A stretch of DNA of 6,588 bases. It comes from Deltaproteobacteria bacterium (GTDB lineage Bacteria; Desulfobacterota; SM23-61). Under the pieces are notes generated by a model. The model was not told the origin of the DNA. It saw nothing but the letters and a program-made list of their open reading frames with translations, and searched no databases. The first letter of the stretch is position 1. Each line of letters begins with the position of its first letter. This document shows, piece after piece, positions 1 to 6,588 of this stretch. The translations under genes were made by a program, and so were the position numbers. The stretch spans positions 1-6,588 of the forward strand of contig JAOUFX010000170.1 in assembly GCA_029857975.1 (NCBI GenBank), written 5' to 3'.

Positions 1-1
1 A

Positions 2-1567
2 GAAAAAAAACTCCTCGTAAAAAAAATTACCCCCCCGGATCTCTTGCGCCGAGCCTTATATTTCTACCAGGCCCGCCTCTATGAAGTGGCGTTGAGTGAG
101 ATAGAACGGCTCGAAGGCTTTCCTCTTCCTACCTATCCGCAAAGCTACGCCGGTGAATTCTGGATCGATGAACTCTACTTTCACCGGGGGATGTGCCTTT
201 TCTTCCTGAAGCAATATTCGCCAGCCATCGAGGCCTTTCGGGTTGTGGTCCGCCATTCCCGGAATGAGGGGATGGCTGAAAGATCGCTTTTCTGGACAAC
301 CCGGGCACTTTTTCGTCTGGGGCGCAAAGAGGAAGCCCTCAATACCTTTTTCTTTTTTCAAAAGACTTATCCGCAAAGCCCCTTCATGGACCGGGCCCTT
401 TACTTGAAAGCCCAGATTTTCGATGAGGGGGGGGATATTGCCCAGGCGATAGCGATTTACCGTGAATTAGCGGAAAAGTTTCCGCAGAGCTCCCTGCGAT
501 TCCAGGCTAGGTGGCAATCGGGGTGGCTCCTCTTTAAAAACCAAGAATGGCGAGAGGCCATCCAAGCTTGGGATTTTCTGCAAACCCTGCACCCCCATTC
601 CCCTTGGCCCGAGAAGGTGGCGTATTGGAAAGGCCGAGCCTTACTGGCTCTGGGGCGTACTCAGGAAGCCGAAGAAAATTTTCAAAAGCTTCTGAATCAT
701 TACCCAACTTCTTATTACAGCCGGTTGGCCTCAAACCGGGGGGAATCTTTCCAGGCTGCGAAGGGATTTTCGGCTCCCCTGCAAGATCAGCCTTTGGGGC
801 TTCTCCTCGAGGGGAAAAGCCAGCCCCCGGGATATGAAAGTGAGCACTTAGAAAAGGGTAGGCTTTTGGCGCGTATGGGATTGGTACCGCAAGCCATGGA
901 AGAACTTGAAGTTGCCGAAGAGGAAGGGAAAAAGGCTGAGGGAATCCAGAAGGAAATTTCTTACCTCTACCGCGAAGTGGGAGAATACCATCGTTCCGCT
1001 CTTTTGGTGCGCAGGAACTTCAACCTCAAACCCCTGACCGGCCGCCCTTTGAAAAAGGATCAAGACCTTTATCTCTTGGCGTACCCTCTGGGCAATCCTT
1101 TTTGGGTCAACCCGTACGCCCAGGATCAAAACCTGGACCCGGCACTGCTAAGTGCAGTCATTTTGGAAGAAAGCCGGTTTAACCCGCAAGCGCTTTCCGT
1201 GGCAGGCGCTCGAGGATTGATGCAGATCATACCCCGCACCGGCCATCAGATCGCCCGGCGGTTAAAATTGCATCCTTTTTCCGTCGGGCTCCTTTTTGAA
1301 CCCGAAATGAATTTGCGCCTCGGAAGTTGGTATCTTGCCCATTTGCTGCAAGAATTCGAAGGGAAAGAAGCGTTAGCGCTGGCGGCCTATAACGCCGGCC
1401 CGCAGGCAGTCCGTGATTGGGTAACCCCAAAAAACACGCTGCGGGAAGATGAATTTGTTGAAAATATTCCTTATCGGGAAACGAGGAATTACGTAATCCG
1501 TGTGCTCAGCAGCGCCCGGGTGTACCGGTTGCTTTACGGCTTCCCACCCCAAAAGAGCGGCTCCTGA
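2..1567 (+). CDS. slt: Soluble lytic murein transglycosylase (Slt family), TPR-rich, 5' end off window
   Basis: This is a peptidoglycan-cleaving lytic transglycosylase, expected in the periplasm, that cuts the MurNAc-GlcNAc bond to give 1,6-anhydro-MurNAc ends. Residues are numbered from the TTG at 44. An N-terminal helical part holds about five TPR-like repeats (roughly 44-72, 80-112, 116-149, 152-186, 190-223), several ending in P-x-S. A C-terminal SLT domain (about 360-500) carries the catalytic Glu376 in the ES-R-F-N-P motif, GLMQI at 391-395, AYNAGP at 448-453 and an N-I-P-Y-R-E-T-R-N-Y block near 474-483. The frame stays open to position 2 and no Shine-Dalgarno precedes the TTG, so the true start and the export signal lie upstream. 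The stop is TGA at 1565-1567. It converges on the radical SAM gene. Family assignment is sure; the exact orthologue (Slt70 or a relative) is not. Confidence 0.93.
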   Translation, partial: EKKLLVKKITPPDLLRRALYFYQARLYEVALSEIERLEGFPLPTYPQSYAGEFWIDELYFHRGMCLFFLKQYSPAIEAFRVVVRHSRNEGMAERSLFWTTRALFRLGRKEEALNTFFFFQKTYPQSPFMDRALYLKAQIFDEGGDIAQAIAIYRELAEKFPQSSLRFQARWQSGWLLFKNQEWREAIQAWDFLQTLHPHSPWPEKVAYWKGRALLALGRTQEAEENFQKLLNHYPTSYYSRLASNRGESFQAAKGFSAPLQDQPLGLLLEGKSQPPGYESEHLEKGRLLARMGLVPQAMEELEVAEEEGKKAEGIQKEISYLYREVGEYHRSALLVRRNFNLKPLTGRPLKKDQDLYLLAYPLGNPFWVNPYAQDQNLDPALLSAVILEESRFNPQALSVAGARGLMQIIPRTGHQIARRLKLHPFSVGLLFEPEMNLRLGSWYLAHLLQEFEGKEALALAAYNAGPQAVRDWVTPKNTLREDEFVENIPYRETRNYVIRVLSSARVYRLLYGFPPQKSGS

Positions 1568-1575
1568 AAAGTCTT

Positions 1576-2970
1576 TTAAAACAAAACTTTGCGTTCATGA
1601 CCAGCCAAGTAGTTTAACGGCTCCACCGCAGCCCAGGCAGCCCGCTTCATGGAAATGAGGTGGGAAATGGAAAAAGTATTCCGCAAGATGGCAGCCACTC
1701 CTTCCCAGCCGATCTGGGACCAGGCATAACCCACCTTGTAAAGCTCGGTAAACTCCCGGTAAAAATCAGCCAACTTGAGTTTCGTGGGTAGCACGGCGTG
1801 GACGTAATCGAAAAGTTCATAGTTGGTGGTAACTAACTTTTCCTTAACGCGGGCAAAGAGTTCTGTGCCCGGAAGCGGCGTTAGAATCGTTATGGAAGGA
1901 GAATAGAGCTTGCGGTCGAGAATATACTGGCGCAGTCGACGAAAGTCATTTTCCTGGAAAGAGGGGTCGATGATGAAAGCGGCGATGACTTCCATTCCAT
2001 GGGCCCGGAGGATCTTCAGGGCCTCTTCGTTGTTCTGGACTGAGTTGTGCTTGTTCAGCCGGCCAAGATCCTCTTCATCGATCTTCTCAAATCCAATGTA
2101 AACTTTCCAGAACCCGGCCTTTCTCAGAAGAGGAATGACCTCGGGGTGCTGGACGATCGCGTCGCTGCGCGCCTGGAACATGAAGCGCTTCTTGATCCTG
2201 TTCCCGATGAGTAGCTCAGCGATGCGCTTGGCCCGGGGCACGTTGATGAGGAAGTTGTCATCCGCCAGGAAAATGTACTTATCCCGAATGGTTTGAATTT
2301 CCTCCAAAACCCGCTCCGGGCTCTTCATGCGGCATTTGCCCTGGAAAAATTTCCAGACGCTGCAGAAATCACAGCGGTAAGGGCAGCCGCGGGCCGTCTC
2401 CATGATGGAGAAGGGTTTTTGGAAACCCAAGTGGTAATGGAACCGGTAGCGCTGGGTGAGGTGGCGTGCCGGGAAGGAAACCTTATCCAGGTTGGCAATC
2501 AAAGGACGTTCGGCAGTAAAGTGAAGGCCCGACGGTTCATTCAAGGCCATCCCGGGAATGGTTCGAAGATCATCCCCGTTTTCCCATGCCCGGACTATGT
2601 CGCGGATGGCCACCTCTCCTTCGCCGATTACCACTCCGTTGATTAAGGGATTGAAAAAATCTTCGGGGGAAAGAGAGGCGTGGTGGCCACCGATAAATAC
2701 GGGAACATCCTGCCGCCAGTTTTTGATCCCGGCGGCAATTTCCCGGGTCTGATAGACATCAATGGTGAAGGAGCAGTTGATCCCACAGAAGTCTGGCTGA
2801 AACTCATGCAAAACTTGCGACAAATGGTTTTCCAGCCGCAGGTCTAAAATTTTAACCGTGTGCTCGGTCAAGCTTCCGGCGATTGTCTCCAGGCCTAACG
2901 GCTCCACAACAGCCAGGCTCTGGAAGCCGAGACATCGATCCTGCGATGGCTGGATGAGTAAAATGTTCAT
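1576..2970 (-). CDS. B12-binding-domain radical SAM protein, substrate unknown
   Basis: A 464-residue radical SAM enzyme. Residues 1-140 look like a cobalamin-binding Rossmann-type domain: an MNILLIQP start, a V-F-I-G-G-H-H-A-S-L segment near 91-100 and GEGE near 116-119. The classical DxHxxG cobalamin ligand motif is not visible, which is common in class B radical SAM methyltransferases. The radical SAM core follows, with the [4Fe-4S] cysteines C196, C200 and C203 (CxxxCxxC) preceded by ETARG. It continues with ADDNF (236-240) and GFEKIDEEDL (293-302). The C-terminal 80 residues are helical-looking and lack extra cysteine clusters. The ATG at 2968-2970 has an AAGGA Shine-Dalgarno 8 bases upstream. 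The gene lies just after a tRNA terminator, and no clear promoter is seen. It could be a methyltransferase, for example of the hopanoid C-3 methylase (HpnR) type, but no pathway neighbours support that. Class is confident; reaction is unknown. Confidence 0.88.
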   Translation of the reverse strand: MNILLIQPSQDRCLGFQSLAVVEPLGLETIAGSLTEHTVKILDLRLENHLSQVLHEFQPDFCGINCSFTIDVYQTREIAAGIKNWRQDVPVFIGGHHASLSPEDFFNPLINGVVIGEGEVAIRDIVRAWENGDDLRTIPGMALNEPSGLHFTAERPLIANLDKVSFPARHLTQRYRFHYHLGFQKPFSIMETARGCPYRCDFCSVWKFFQGKCRMKSPERVLEEIQTIRDKYIFLADDNFLINVPRAKRIAELLIGNRIKKRFMFQARSDAIVQHPEVIPLLRKAGFWKVYIGFEKIDEEDLGRLNKHNSVQNNEEALKILRAHGMEVIAAFIIDPSFQENDFRRLRQYILDRKLYSPSITILTPLPGTELFARVKEKLVTTNYELFDYVHAVLPTKLKLADFYREFTELYKVGYAWSQIGWEGVAAILRNTFSISHLISMKRAAWAAVEPLNYLAGHERKVLF

Positions 2971-2978
2971 TTTTCAGA

Positions 2979-2983
2979 TCCTT
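2979..2983 (-). promoter_or_regulatory. Shine-Dalgarno of the radical SAM gene
   Basis: On the minus strand AAGGA lies 8 bases before the ATG at 2970. This supports that codon as the start. Confidence 0.65.
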
Positions 2984-3002
2984 AGCAAAAGGCGGTTTTT
3001 TC

Positions 3003-3043
3003 AAAAAAAGGTCCCTTGTAATGGCCTCCATTACAAGGGACCT
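3003..3043 (-). terminator. Strong rho-independent terminator of the tRNA unit
   Basis: Bases 3009-3024 and 3028-3043 form a perfect 16-bp inverted repeat around a 3-base loop (3025-3027). On the minus strand it is followed at once by a run of T (3009-3003). It starts about 9 bases after the CCA end of tRNA-Asp, so it should end the tRNA-Val/tRNA-Asp transcript. On the plus strand there is no T run after the hairpin, so it reads as one-directional. The stem is long and perfect compared with most intrinsic terminators. Confidence 0.9.
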
Positions 3044-3052
3044 ATCGCCAAC

Positions 3053-3130
<78 letters not shown>

Positions 3131-3206
3131 GGTAGGCGGAACAGGGATTGAACCTGTGACCTCCCGCGTGTAAGGCGGGCGCTCTCCCCAACTGAGCTAT
3201 CCGCCC
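3131..3206 (-). tRNA. tRNA-Val (anticodon TAC), 3' end encoded only to CC
   Basis: The minus strand folds as a cloverleaf. The acceptor stem pairs GGGCGGA with TCCGCCT (a terminal G1-U72 wobble). The D stem is GCTC/GAGC. The anticodon stem CCCGC/GCGGG flanks the loop CTTACAC, giving anticodon TAC (valine). The T stem ACAGG/CCTGT encloses loop TTCAATC, and the discriminator is A. After the discriminator come only two C bases before tRNA-Asp begins, so the terminal A is not encoded and must be added by the CCA-adding enzyme. It is the first gene of the two-tRNA unit, about 24 bases after the likely transcription start. Confidence 0.96.
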
Positions 3207-3236
3207 TGAGTATTACATATCTCCTCACCTTTAAAA

Positions 3237-3245
3237 ATTATAGCA
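3237..3245 (-). promoter_or_regulatory. Extended -10 promoter for the tRNA-Val/tRNA-Asp unit
   Basis: The minus strand reads TGCTATAAT (3245-3237), a consensus TATAAT -10 box with the TGn extension. No good TTGACA-like -35 box is seen 16-18 bases upstream, which fits an extended -10 promoter. Transcription would start near 3230, about 24 bases before tRNA-Val. The gap sits after the HU stop codon, so the tRNAs can be expressed independently of HU. Confidence 0.7.
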
Positions 3246-3308
3246 TAATTCTTCAGGGAAGAGGGAGAGTTTGGCGCGAGGAAGCCCTTGTGCGGAGGCT
3301 TCAAGGCC

Positions 3309-3581
3309 TCATTTTACCGCTGATTTTAAAGCAGCTCCCGCCCGGAATTTGGGCACATTCGCTGCCTTGATGTTGATCTTTTTGCCGGTTTGAGGGTTTC
3401 TTCCTTGGCGGGCAGCCCGGCGGAGGACTGCAAAGGAACCAAAACCAACCAGGGTGACCCTCTCCTTCTTTTTCAAGGCGGCAGTTACACTCCCCAGGAA
3501 AGCTTTCAATGCTTTTTCGGCGGCAGATTGGCTAATGCCTGCCTTTTTGGCCATAGCCTTACTTAAATCACTTTTGGTCAC
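3309..3581 (-). CDS. hup: HU-family histone-like DNA-binding protein
   Basis: A 90-residue HU/IHF-family nucleoid protein, the usual length. It is expected to bind DNA as a dimer with little sequence preference, bending and compacting it. Helical N-terminal residues 1-40 lead to the VTLVGFGSF strand region (42-50) and the family signature with RNPQTG at 61-66, in which Pro63 is the residue that intercalates into DNA. The C-terminus is lysine-rich. Position 46 onward matches HU better than IHF-alpha or IHF-beta, though paralogues cannot be separated by eye. The start is a GTG (3579-3581), supported by AGGAGG 8 bases upstream and by the standard HU N-terminus. It has its own promoter in the 107-base gap after clpX. 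In E. coli hupB lies after lon; here it follows clpX directly. Confidence 0.96.
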   Translation of the reverse strand: MTKSDLSKAMAKKAGISQSAAEKALKAFLGSVTAALKKKERVTLVGFGSFAVLRRAARQGRNPQTGKKINIKAANVPKFRAGAALKSAVK

Positions 3582-3589
3582 GGTCGGGC

Positions 3590-3595
3590 CCTCCT
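3590..3595 (-). promoter_or_regulatory. Shine-Dalgarno deciding the GTG start of HU
   Basis: AGGAGG on the minus strand lies 8 bases before the GTG at 3581. It fixes this non-ATG codon as the start rather than the internal ATG at residue 10. Confidence 0.85.
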
Positions 3596-3625
3596 CTCAT
3601 ACCAAAGATGATTCAAAAACATTTT

Positions 3626-3655
3626 ATTCTCTACCATGTTAATTTTTTTTGTCAA
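3626..3655 (-). promoter_or_regulatory. Sigma70-like promoter of the HU gene
   Basis: The minus strand has a perfect TTGACA -35 box (3655-3650) followed by an A8 tract. Possible -10 boxes are TAGAGA (3633-3628, 16-base spacer) or GAGAAT (3631-3626, 18-base spacer). Both are weak matches, so the -35 box and AT-rich spacer carry most of the evidence. The site lies between the clpX stop and the HU Shine-Dalgarno, giving HU expression independent of the tig-clpP-clpX transcript. Confidence 0.65.
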
Positions 3656-3688
3656 GGGAAATTCTTACCCGGGACCGGGAATGATTGC

Positions 3689-4945
3689 TCAGGCTGACTC
3701 GGCCTTTTTCTCGTAAAGGACGATCGGCTTTTCTTTGCGGAGAATGGTTTCTTCGTTAATGATACATTCCTTAATGTTGGTTTGCGAAGGTAAATCGTAC
3801 ATGATGTCAAGCATGATGGATTCCAGGATGGAACGCAAACCTCGAGCTCCGGCCTTGCGTTTTAAAGCTTCTTTGGCGATGGCCACGAGGGCTCCGTCAG
3901 TGAAACGCAGTTTGACCCGCTCAAATTCGAAGAGTTTTTGGTATTGCTTAATCAGAGCGTTCTTTGGTTCTCGCAGGATGGAGACTAAAGCGGTTTCGTC
4001 TAAATCGTCCAGAGTGGCGGTCACAGGCAACCGCCCTACAAATTCGGGGATGAATCCGAACTTGAGCAGGTCCTCCGGCTGCATTTCCCCCAGCAACTCT
4101 CCCAGACGCCTTTCGGAGCGGCTTTTGATGTTTGCCCCAAAACCCATGGTCTTAGACCCGATGCGCTGCTCAACAATCCGATCCAAGCCAACGAAGGCGC
4201 CGCCGCAGATAAACAGGATATTTTGGGTGTTCACCTTGATGAAGTCTTGTTGGGGATGCTTCCGGCCTCCCTTAGGGGGGATGTTGGCGATGGTCCCTTC
4301 GATGATTTTCAACAGGGCCTGTTGGACTCCCTCGCCGGATACGTCGCGGGTGATGGAGGGGTTCTCAGATTTGCGGGAAATTTTATCAATCTCATCGAGG
4401 TAGACGATTCCGCGCTGGGCTTTTCCCGCGTCGAATTCGGCGGCCTGGAGGAGGTTGAGGATAATATTTTCCACATCTTCCCCGACATAACCAGCTTCGG
4501 TTAGGCTGGTGGCGTCGGCGATGGTAAAGGGCACATTGAGGATACGGGCCAAGGTCTGGGCCAGTAAAGTTTTCCCTGAGCCGGTAGGGCCGATCAGCAG
4601 AATGTTGGCTTTTTGTAGCTCGACCCCGTCCAATTCCAGGCGAGAATCGATTCTTTTGTAGTGGTTATGAACGGCCACGGCCAGTATTTTCTTGGCCCGC
4701 TCCTGGCCGATAACGTACTGGTCAAGGATGGCCTTAATCTCCGAAGGCCTGGGAACGGCCAGTTTGCGCAGGGCAGCTTCTTCTTTCTCCACTTCTTCGA
4801 CAATGATGTCATTGCACAGGGCCACACATTCATCGCAGATGTACACCGCCGGCCCAGCGATGAGCTTCTTCACTTCCTCCTGGCTTTTGCCGCAAAAGGA
4901 GCAGAAGAGCGATCCCAAACGGTCCGGTATTTTTCGATCGACCAT
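3689..4945 (-). CDS. clpX: ATP-dependent Clp protease ATP-binding subunit ClpX
   Basis: The AAA+ unfoldase that forms a hexamer, recognises tagged substrates, unfolds them and feeds them into ClpP in the cytoplasm. The 418 residues are the normal length. An N-terminal C4 zinc-binding domain has C15, C18, C37 and C40. Walker A is GPTGSGKT (119-126), the pore-1 loop is GYVG (152-155) and Walker B is VYLDEID (181-187). The RKH loop lies at 228-230, the arginine finger is in EFVGR (R305) and sensor 2 is in GARGLR (about R368). The ClpP-docking tripeptide, IGF in E. coli, reads MGF at 267-269. The ATG at 4943-4945 is 19 bases after the clpP stop and has only a weak, A-rich Shine-Dalgarno, suggesting coupling to clpP. 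The stop is TGA. Confidence 0.98.
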   Translation of the reverse strand: MVDRKIPDRLGSLFCSFCGKSQEEVKKLIAGPAVYICDECVALCNDIIVEEVEKEEAALRKLAVPRPSEIKAILDQYVIGQERAKKILAVAVHNHYKRIDSRLELDGVELQKANILLIGPTGSGKTLLAQTLARILNVPFTIADATSLTEAGYVGEDVENIILNLLQAAEFDAGKAQRGIVYLDEIDKISRKSENPSITRDVSGEGVQQALLKIIEGTIANIPPKGGRKHPQQDFIKVNTQNILFICGGAFVGLDRIVEQRIGSKTMGFGANIKSRSERRLGELLGEMQPEDLLKFGFIPEFVGRLPVTATLDDLDETALVSILREPKNALIKQYQKLFEFERVKLRFTDGALVAIAKEALKRKAGARGLRSILESIMLDIMYDLPSQTNIKECIINEETILRKEKPIVLYEKKAESA

Positions 4946-4964
4946 GGCAGAGTCTTTTTTAAAA

Positions 4965-5564
4965 CTACCCGCTTTTGGGGAGTTCCTTCTTGAAGATGAC
5001 TTCGTCGATCAAGCCGTATTCCTTGGCTTGTTCCCCGTTCATAAAAAAATCTCGTTCCGAATCCTTCTCAATTTTTTCGATAGGCTGTTGGCTATGGCGG
5101 GCCAAGATTTGATTGATTTCGTCTTTCATCCGCAGGATTTCTTTGGAGTGAATGGCGATGTCTGTGGCCTGTCCTTGCACCCCGCCCATGAGTTGGTGGA
5201 TAAGGATGCGGGAGTGGGGGAGAGCAAAGCGTTTCCCGGGTTCGCCAGCCGCCAAAAGCACGGCAGCCATGCTGGCGGCCTGCCCCATACAAAGGGTCGA
5301 AATTTTGGGCTTGATGTATTGCATGGTATCGTAGATGGCCAACCCTGCAGTCACCAAACCCCCTGGGGAGTTGAGGTAGATATGGATGTCTTTATCGGGG
5401 TCTTCAGCCTCCAGGAACAAAAGCTGGGCAATGATCAGGTTGGCCAGGTAATCATCGATGGGCGTTCCGATGAAAATAATCCGGTCTTTCAGGAGACGGG
5501 AATATATGTCATACGCCCGTTCCCCCCGGGAGGTCTGTTCGATAACCATGGGGATGAGATTCAT
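4965..5564 (-). CDS. clpP: ATP-dependent Clp protease proteolytic subunit ClpP
   Basis: The serine peptidase of the ClpXP complex, which forms a barrel of two heptamers in the cytoplasm. The 199 residues include the complete catalytic triad: Ser98 in GQAASMA, His123 in ILIHQ and Asp172 in SERDFF. The NSPGG motif lies at 65-69. The N-terminus, [20 protein letters not shown], lines up with the mature E. coli protein, so there is little or no propeptide. The ATG (5562-5564) overlaps the tig stop in an ATGA arrangement and is preceded by a strong GGAGGT. It is the middle gene of a tight tig-clpP-clpX unit. Confidence 0.98.
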   Translation of the reverse strand: MNLIPMVIEQTSRGERAYDIYSRLLKDRIIFIGTPIDDYLANLIIAQLLFLEAEDPDKDIHIYLNSPGGLVTAGLAIYDTMQYIKPKISTLCMGQAASMAAVLLAAGEPGKRFALPHSRILIHQLMGGVQGQATDIAIHSKEILRMKDEINQILARHSQQPIEKIEKDSERDFFMNGEQAKEYGLIDEVIFKKELPKSG

Positions 5565-6588
5565 TCTGTTACCTCCGGAAAAGCCTCTACCGGTGTCGTT
5601 GGAAGGGCATTGATCCCTGTCCTTATTTTAGCTTGACTCATTAGAAAATCAAGGGTTTTTTCCTCTAGCATTTGCGCCCGTAGATCTTCCCCCAGGTCTT
5701 TTTTTTGGTAGAAATTTTTTACTGCTTCCACGCGCTGGTTGGTCTGGGCTGCCAGCTTCTCAAATTTTTCTTCTATTTCGGCTTCCCTGACCGATAATTT
5801 TTCCACCTCAGCGATCTTCTCCAGGATCAGGCTGCCCTGTACGTCCCTTTCCGCCATTGGTTGGAAAGACTCACGGAGTTTCTGGCGGTCTACATTGGCT
5901 TCCTCGAGCTTCATTCCTTGCCGGGCCAAGCGGATTTCAGTTCTGGAAATGAGGTTTTGCACCTGCCGTTCGACCATGCTTTTGGGTACGGAGAATGGGT
6001 GTCTTTCTATGAGGAGATCGAGGATTTTCCCCTTGGCGGCCTGATGGGCTTGGTCTTTTTTCTGTTCTTCGAGGGTCTGGCGCAGCCGGGCTTTAAGGTC
6101 GGCGAGGGAATTGTAATCGCCAACGTCTTTGGCCAATTCATCATCCAGAGGGGGAAGAATCTTCTCTTTGATTTCTTTGACTTTGAGGTGGACATGGATT
6201 TCTTTGCCGGCCAGTTCTTTCTTGGGATAATTTTCGGGTAGAGTAAGGGGGATATCTTTCTCCTCGTTTTGGGAAAGGCCGATTAACTGCAGGTCTAAAT
6301 CTCCGACCAACGTTTTGGAAGCAGCTTCCACGAGATGGTTGTTGACCTGCCATCCCTCTAAGGGCTTTCCCGACAGGCTGCCCTCAAAATCGAGGATGAC
6401 AAAGTCTTTCTCCTGGATGGGGCGAGGTACATCCAGGGGTTTCAGTTGGGCATGGGAGTCCTGAAGAATTTTGAGTTGGGCTTCGACTTCCTCGTCAGAA
6501 ACGCTGACTAAGGGCATCTCTACTTCCAACCCCAAGTATCTATCAACCGTGACTTCAGGTTTCACTTCAACCGTAACGGTATAAGTAA
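5561..6588 (-). CDS. tig: Trigger factor, ribosome-associated chaperone (N-terminus off window)
   Basis: Trigger factor binds the ribosome at the exit tunnel and shields nascent chains; it also has prolyl isomerase activity. The frame is open to the right edge, and the residues before the internal GTG at 6563-6565 (TYTVTVEV) fit the end of the ribosome-binding domain, so the GTG is not the start. Most of that domain, including its ribosome-contacting signature loop, is missing from the window. Numbered from the GTG, the FKBP-like isomerase domain covers about 53-135 ([10 protein letters not shown] and the [15 protein letters not shown] region). The helical C-terminal chaperone arms run from about 140 to 320. 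The final stop TGA overlaps the clpP start by four bases. Confidence 0.95.
   Translation of the reverse strand, partial: TYTVTVEVKPEVTVDRYLGLEVEMPLVSVSDEEVEAQLKILQDSHAQLKPLDVPRPIQEKDFVILDFEGSLSGKPLEGWQVNNHLVEAASKTLVGDLDLQLIGLSQNEEKDIPLTLPENYPKKELAGKEIHVHLKVKEIKEKILPPLDDELAKDVGDYNSLADLKARLRQTLEEQKKDQAHQAAKGKILDLLIERHPFSVPKSMVERQVQNLISRTEIRLARQGMKLEEANVDRQKLRESFQPMAERDVQGSLILEKIAEVEKLSVREAEIEEKFEKLAAQTNQRVEAVKNFYQKKDLGEDLRAQMLEEKTLDFLMSQAKIRTGINALPTTPVEAFPEVTE
5571..5576 (-). promoter_or_regulatory. Shine-Dalgarno of clpP inside the tig 3' end
   Basis: GGAGGT on the minus strand lies 6 bases before the clpP ATG and within the last codons of tig. It supports the ATG at 5564 and independent or coupled re-initiation at the ATGA overlap. 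Confidence 0.85.

Noticed and set aside
44..46. TTG as the start of the transglycosylase gene
   Set aside because: The frame is open to the left edge, no Shine-Dalgarno precedes it, and the protein would begin inside a helical repeat with no export signal.
1567..1577. AAAAG-T-CTTTT palindrome between the two convergent stop codons
   Set aside because: The loop is one base and the stem is AT-rich, so it cannot act as a normal terminator hairpin.
3667..3682. CCCG/CGGG hairpin just after clpX as a terminator
   Set aside because: The stem is only four to five bases and no T run follows directly, so it is not a credible intrinsic terminator.
3735..4403. A 222-codon plus-strand open frame inside clpX
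   Set aside because: It is entirely antisense to conserved ClpX sequence, serine- and arginine-rich like a typical shadow frame, and has no ribosome site that I trust.
4692..5636. A 314-codon plus-strand open frame across clpX, the gap and clpP
   Set aside because: It is antisense to two certain genes, crosses their boundary, has no recognisable domain, and is explained by codon structure of the real genes.
6563..6565. GTG as the start of trigger factor
   Set aside because: The upstream in-frame residues continue typical trigger factor sequence, and the ribosome-binding domain would be missing.

Overview
This window is a compact stretch of bacterial housekeeping DNA. It looks like a Gram-negative, proteobacterium-like organism. 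A deltaproteobacterial (Desulfobacterota-type) source is my best guess, from the tig-clpP-clpX order, the HU sequence style and the TPR-rich Slt-type transglycosylase. That is an inference, because no taxonomic marker gene is present. There are no mobile elements, CRISPR arrays or prophage genes, and no gene-free stretch longer than about 110 bases apart from the tRNA block.

Layout, left to right. Positions 2-1567 (+) hold the 3' part of a soluble lytic transglycosylase gene whose 5' end lies off the window. It converges, with 8 bases between stop codons, on a minus-strand cobalamin-binding-type radical SAM enzyme gene (1576-2970). Next comes a minus-strand tRNA-Val(UAC)/tRNA-Asp(GUC) pair (3053-3206) with its own extended -10 promoter and a very strong intrinsic terminator. 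To the right, all on the minus strand, are an HU-family DNA-binding protein (3309-3581) with its own sigma70-like promoter, clpX (3689-4945), clpP (4965-5564) and the trigger factor gene tig (from 5561 to beyond the right edge).

How the genes work together. Tig catches nascent chains at the ribosome, while ClpX unfolds and ClpP degrades substrates. Here tig and clpP overlap by four bases and clpX follows 19 bases later, so the three look like one transcript with partial translational coupling. In E. coli the block is tig-clpP-clpX-lon-hupB. Here lon is absent and the HU gene directly follows clpX. The tRNA pair is a separate short unit. The two tRNAs abut with no spacer, and tRNA-Val encodes only CC of its CCA end.

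I found no convincing new biological system. The least characterised gene is the radical SAM enzyme. Its architecture suggests a class B-type cobalamin-dependent methyltransferase or similar enzyme, and nothing in the window identifies its substrate. Both window edges cut through genes (tig and the transglycosylase), so internal GTG and TTG codons near the edges should not be taken as their true starts.
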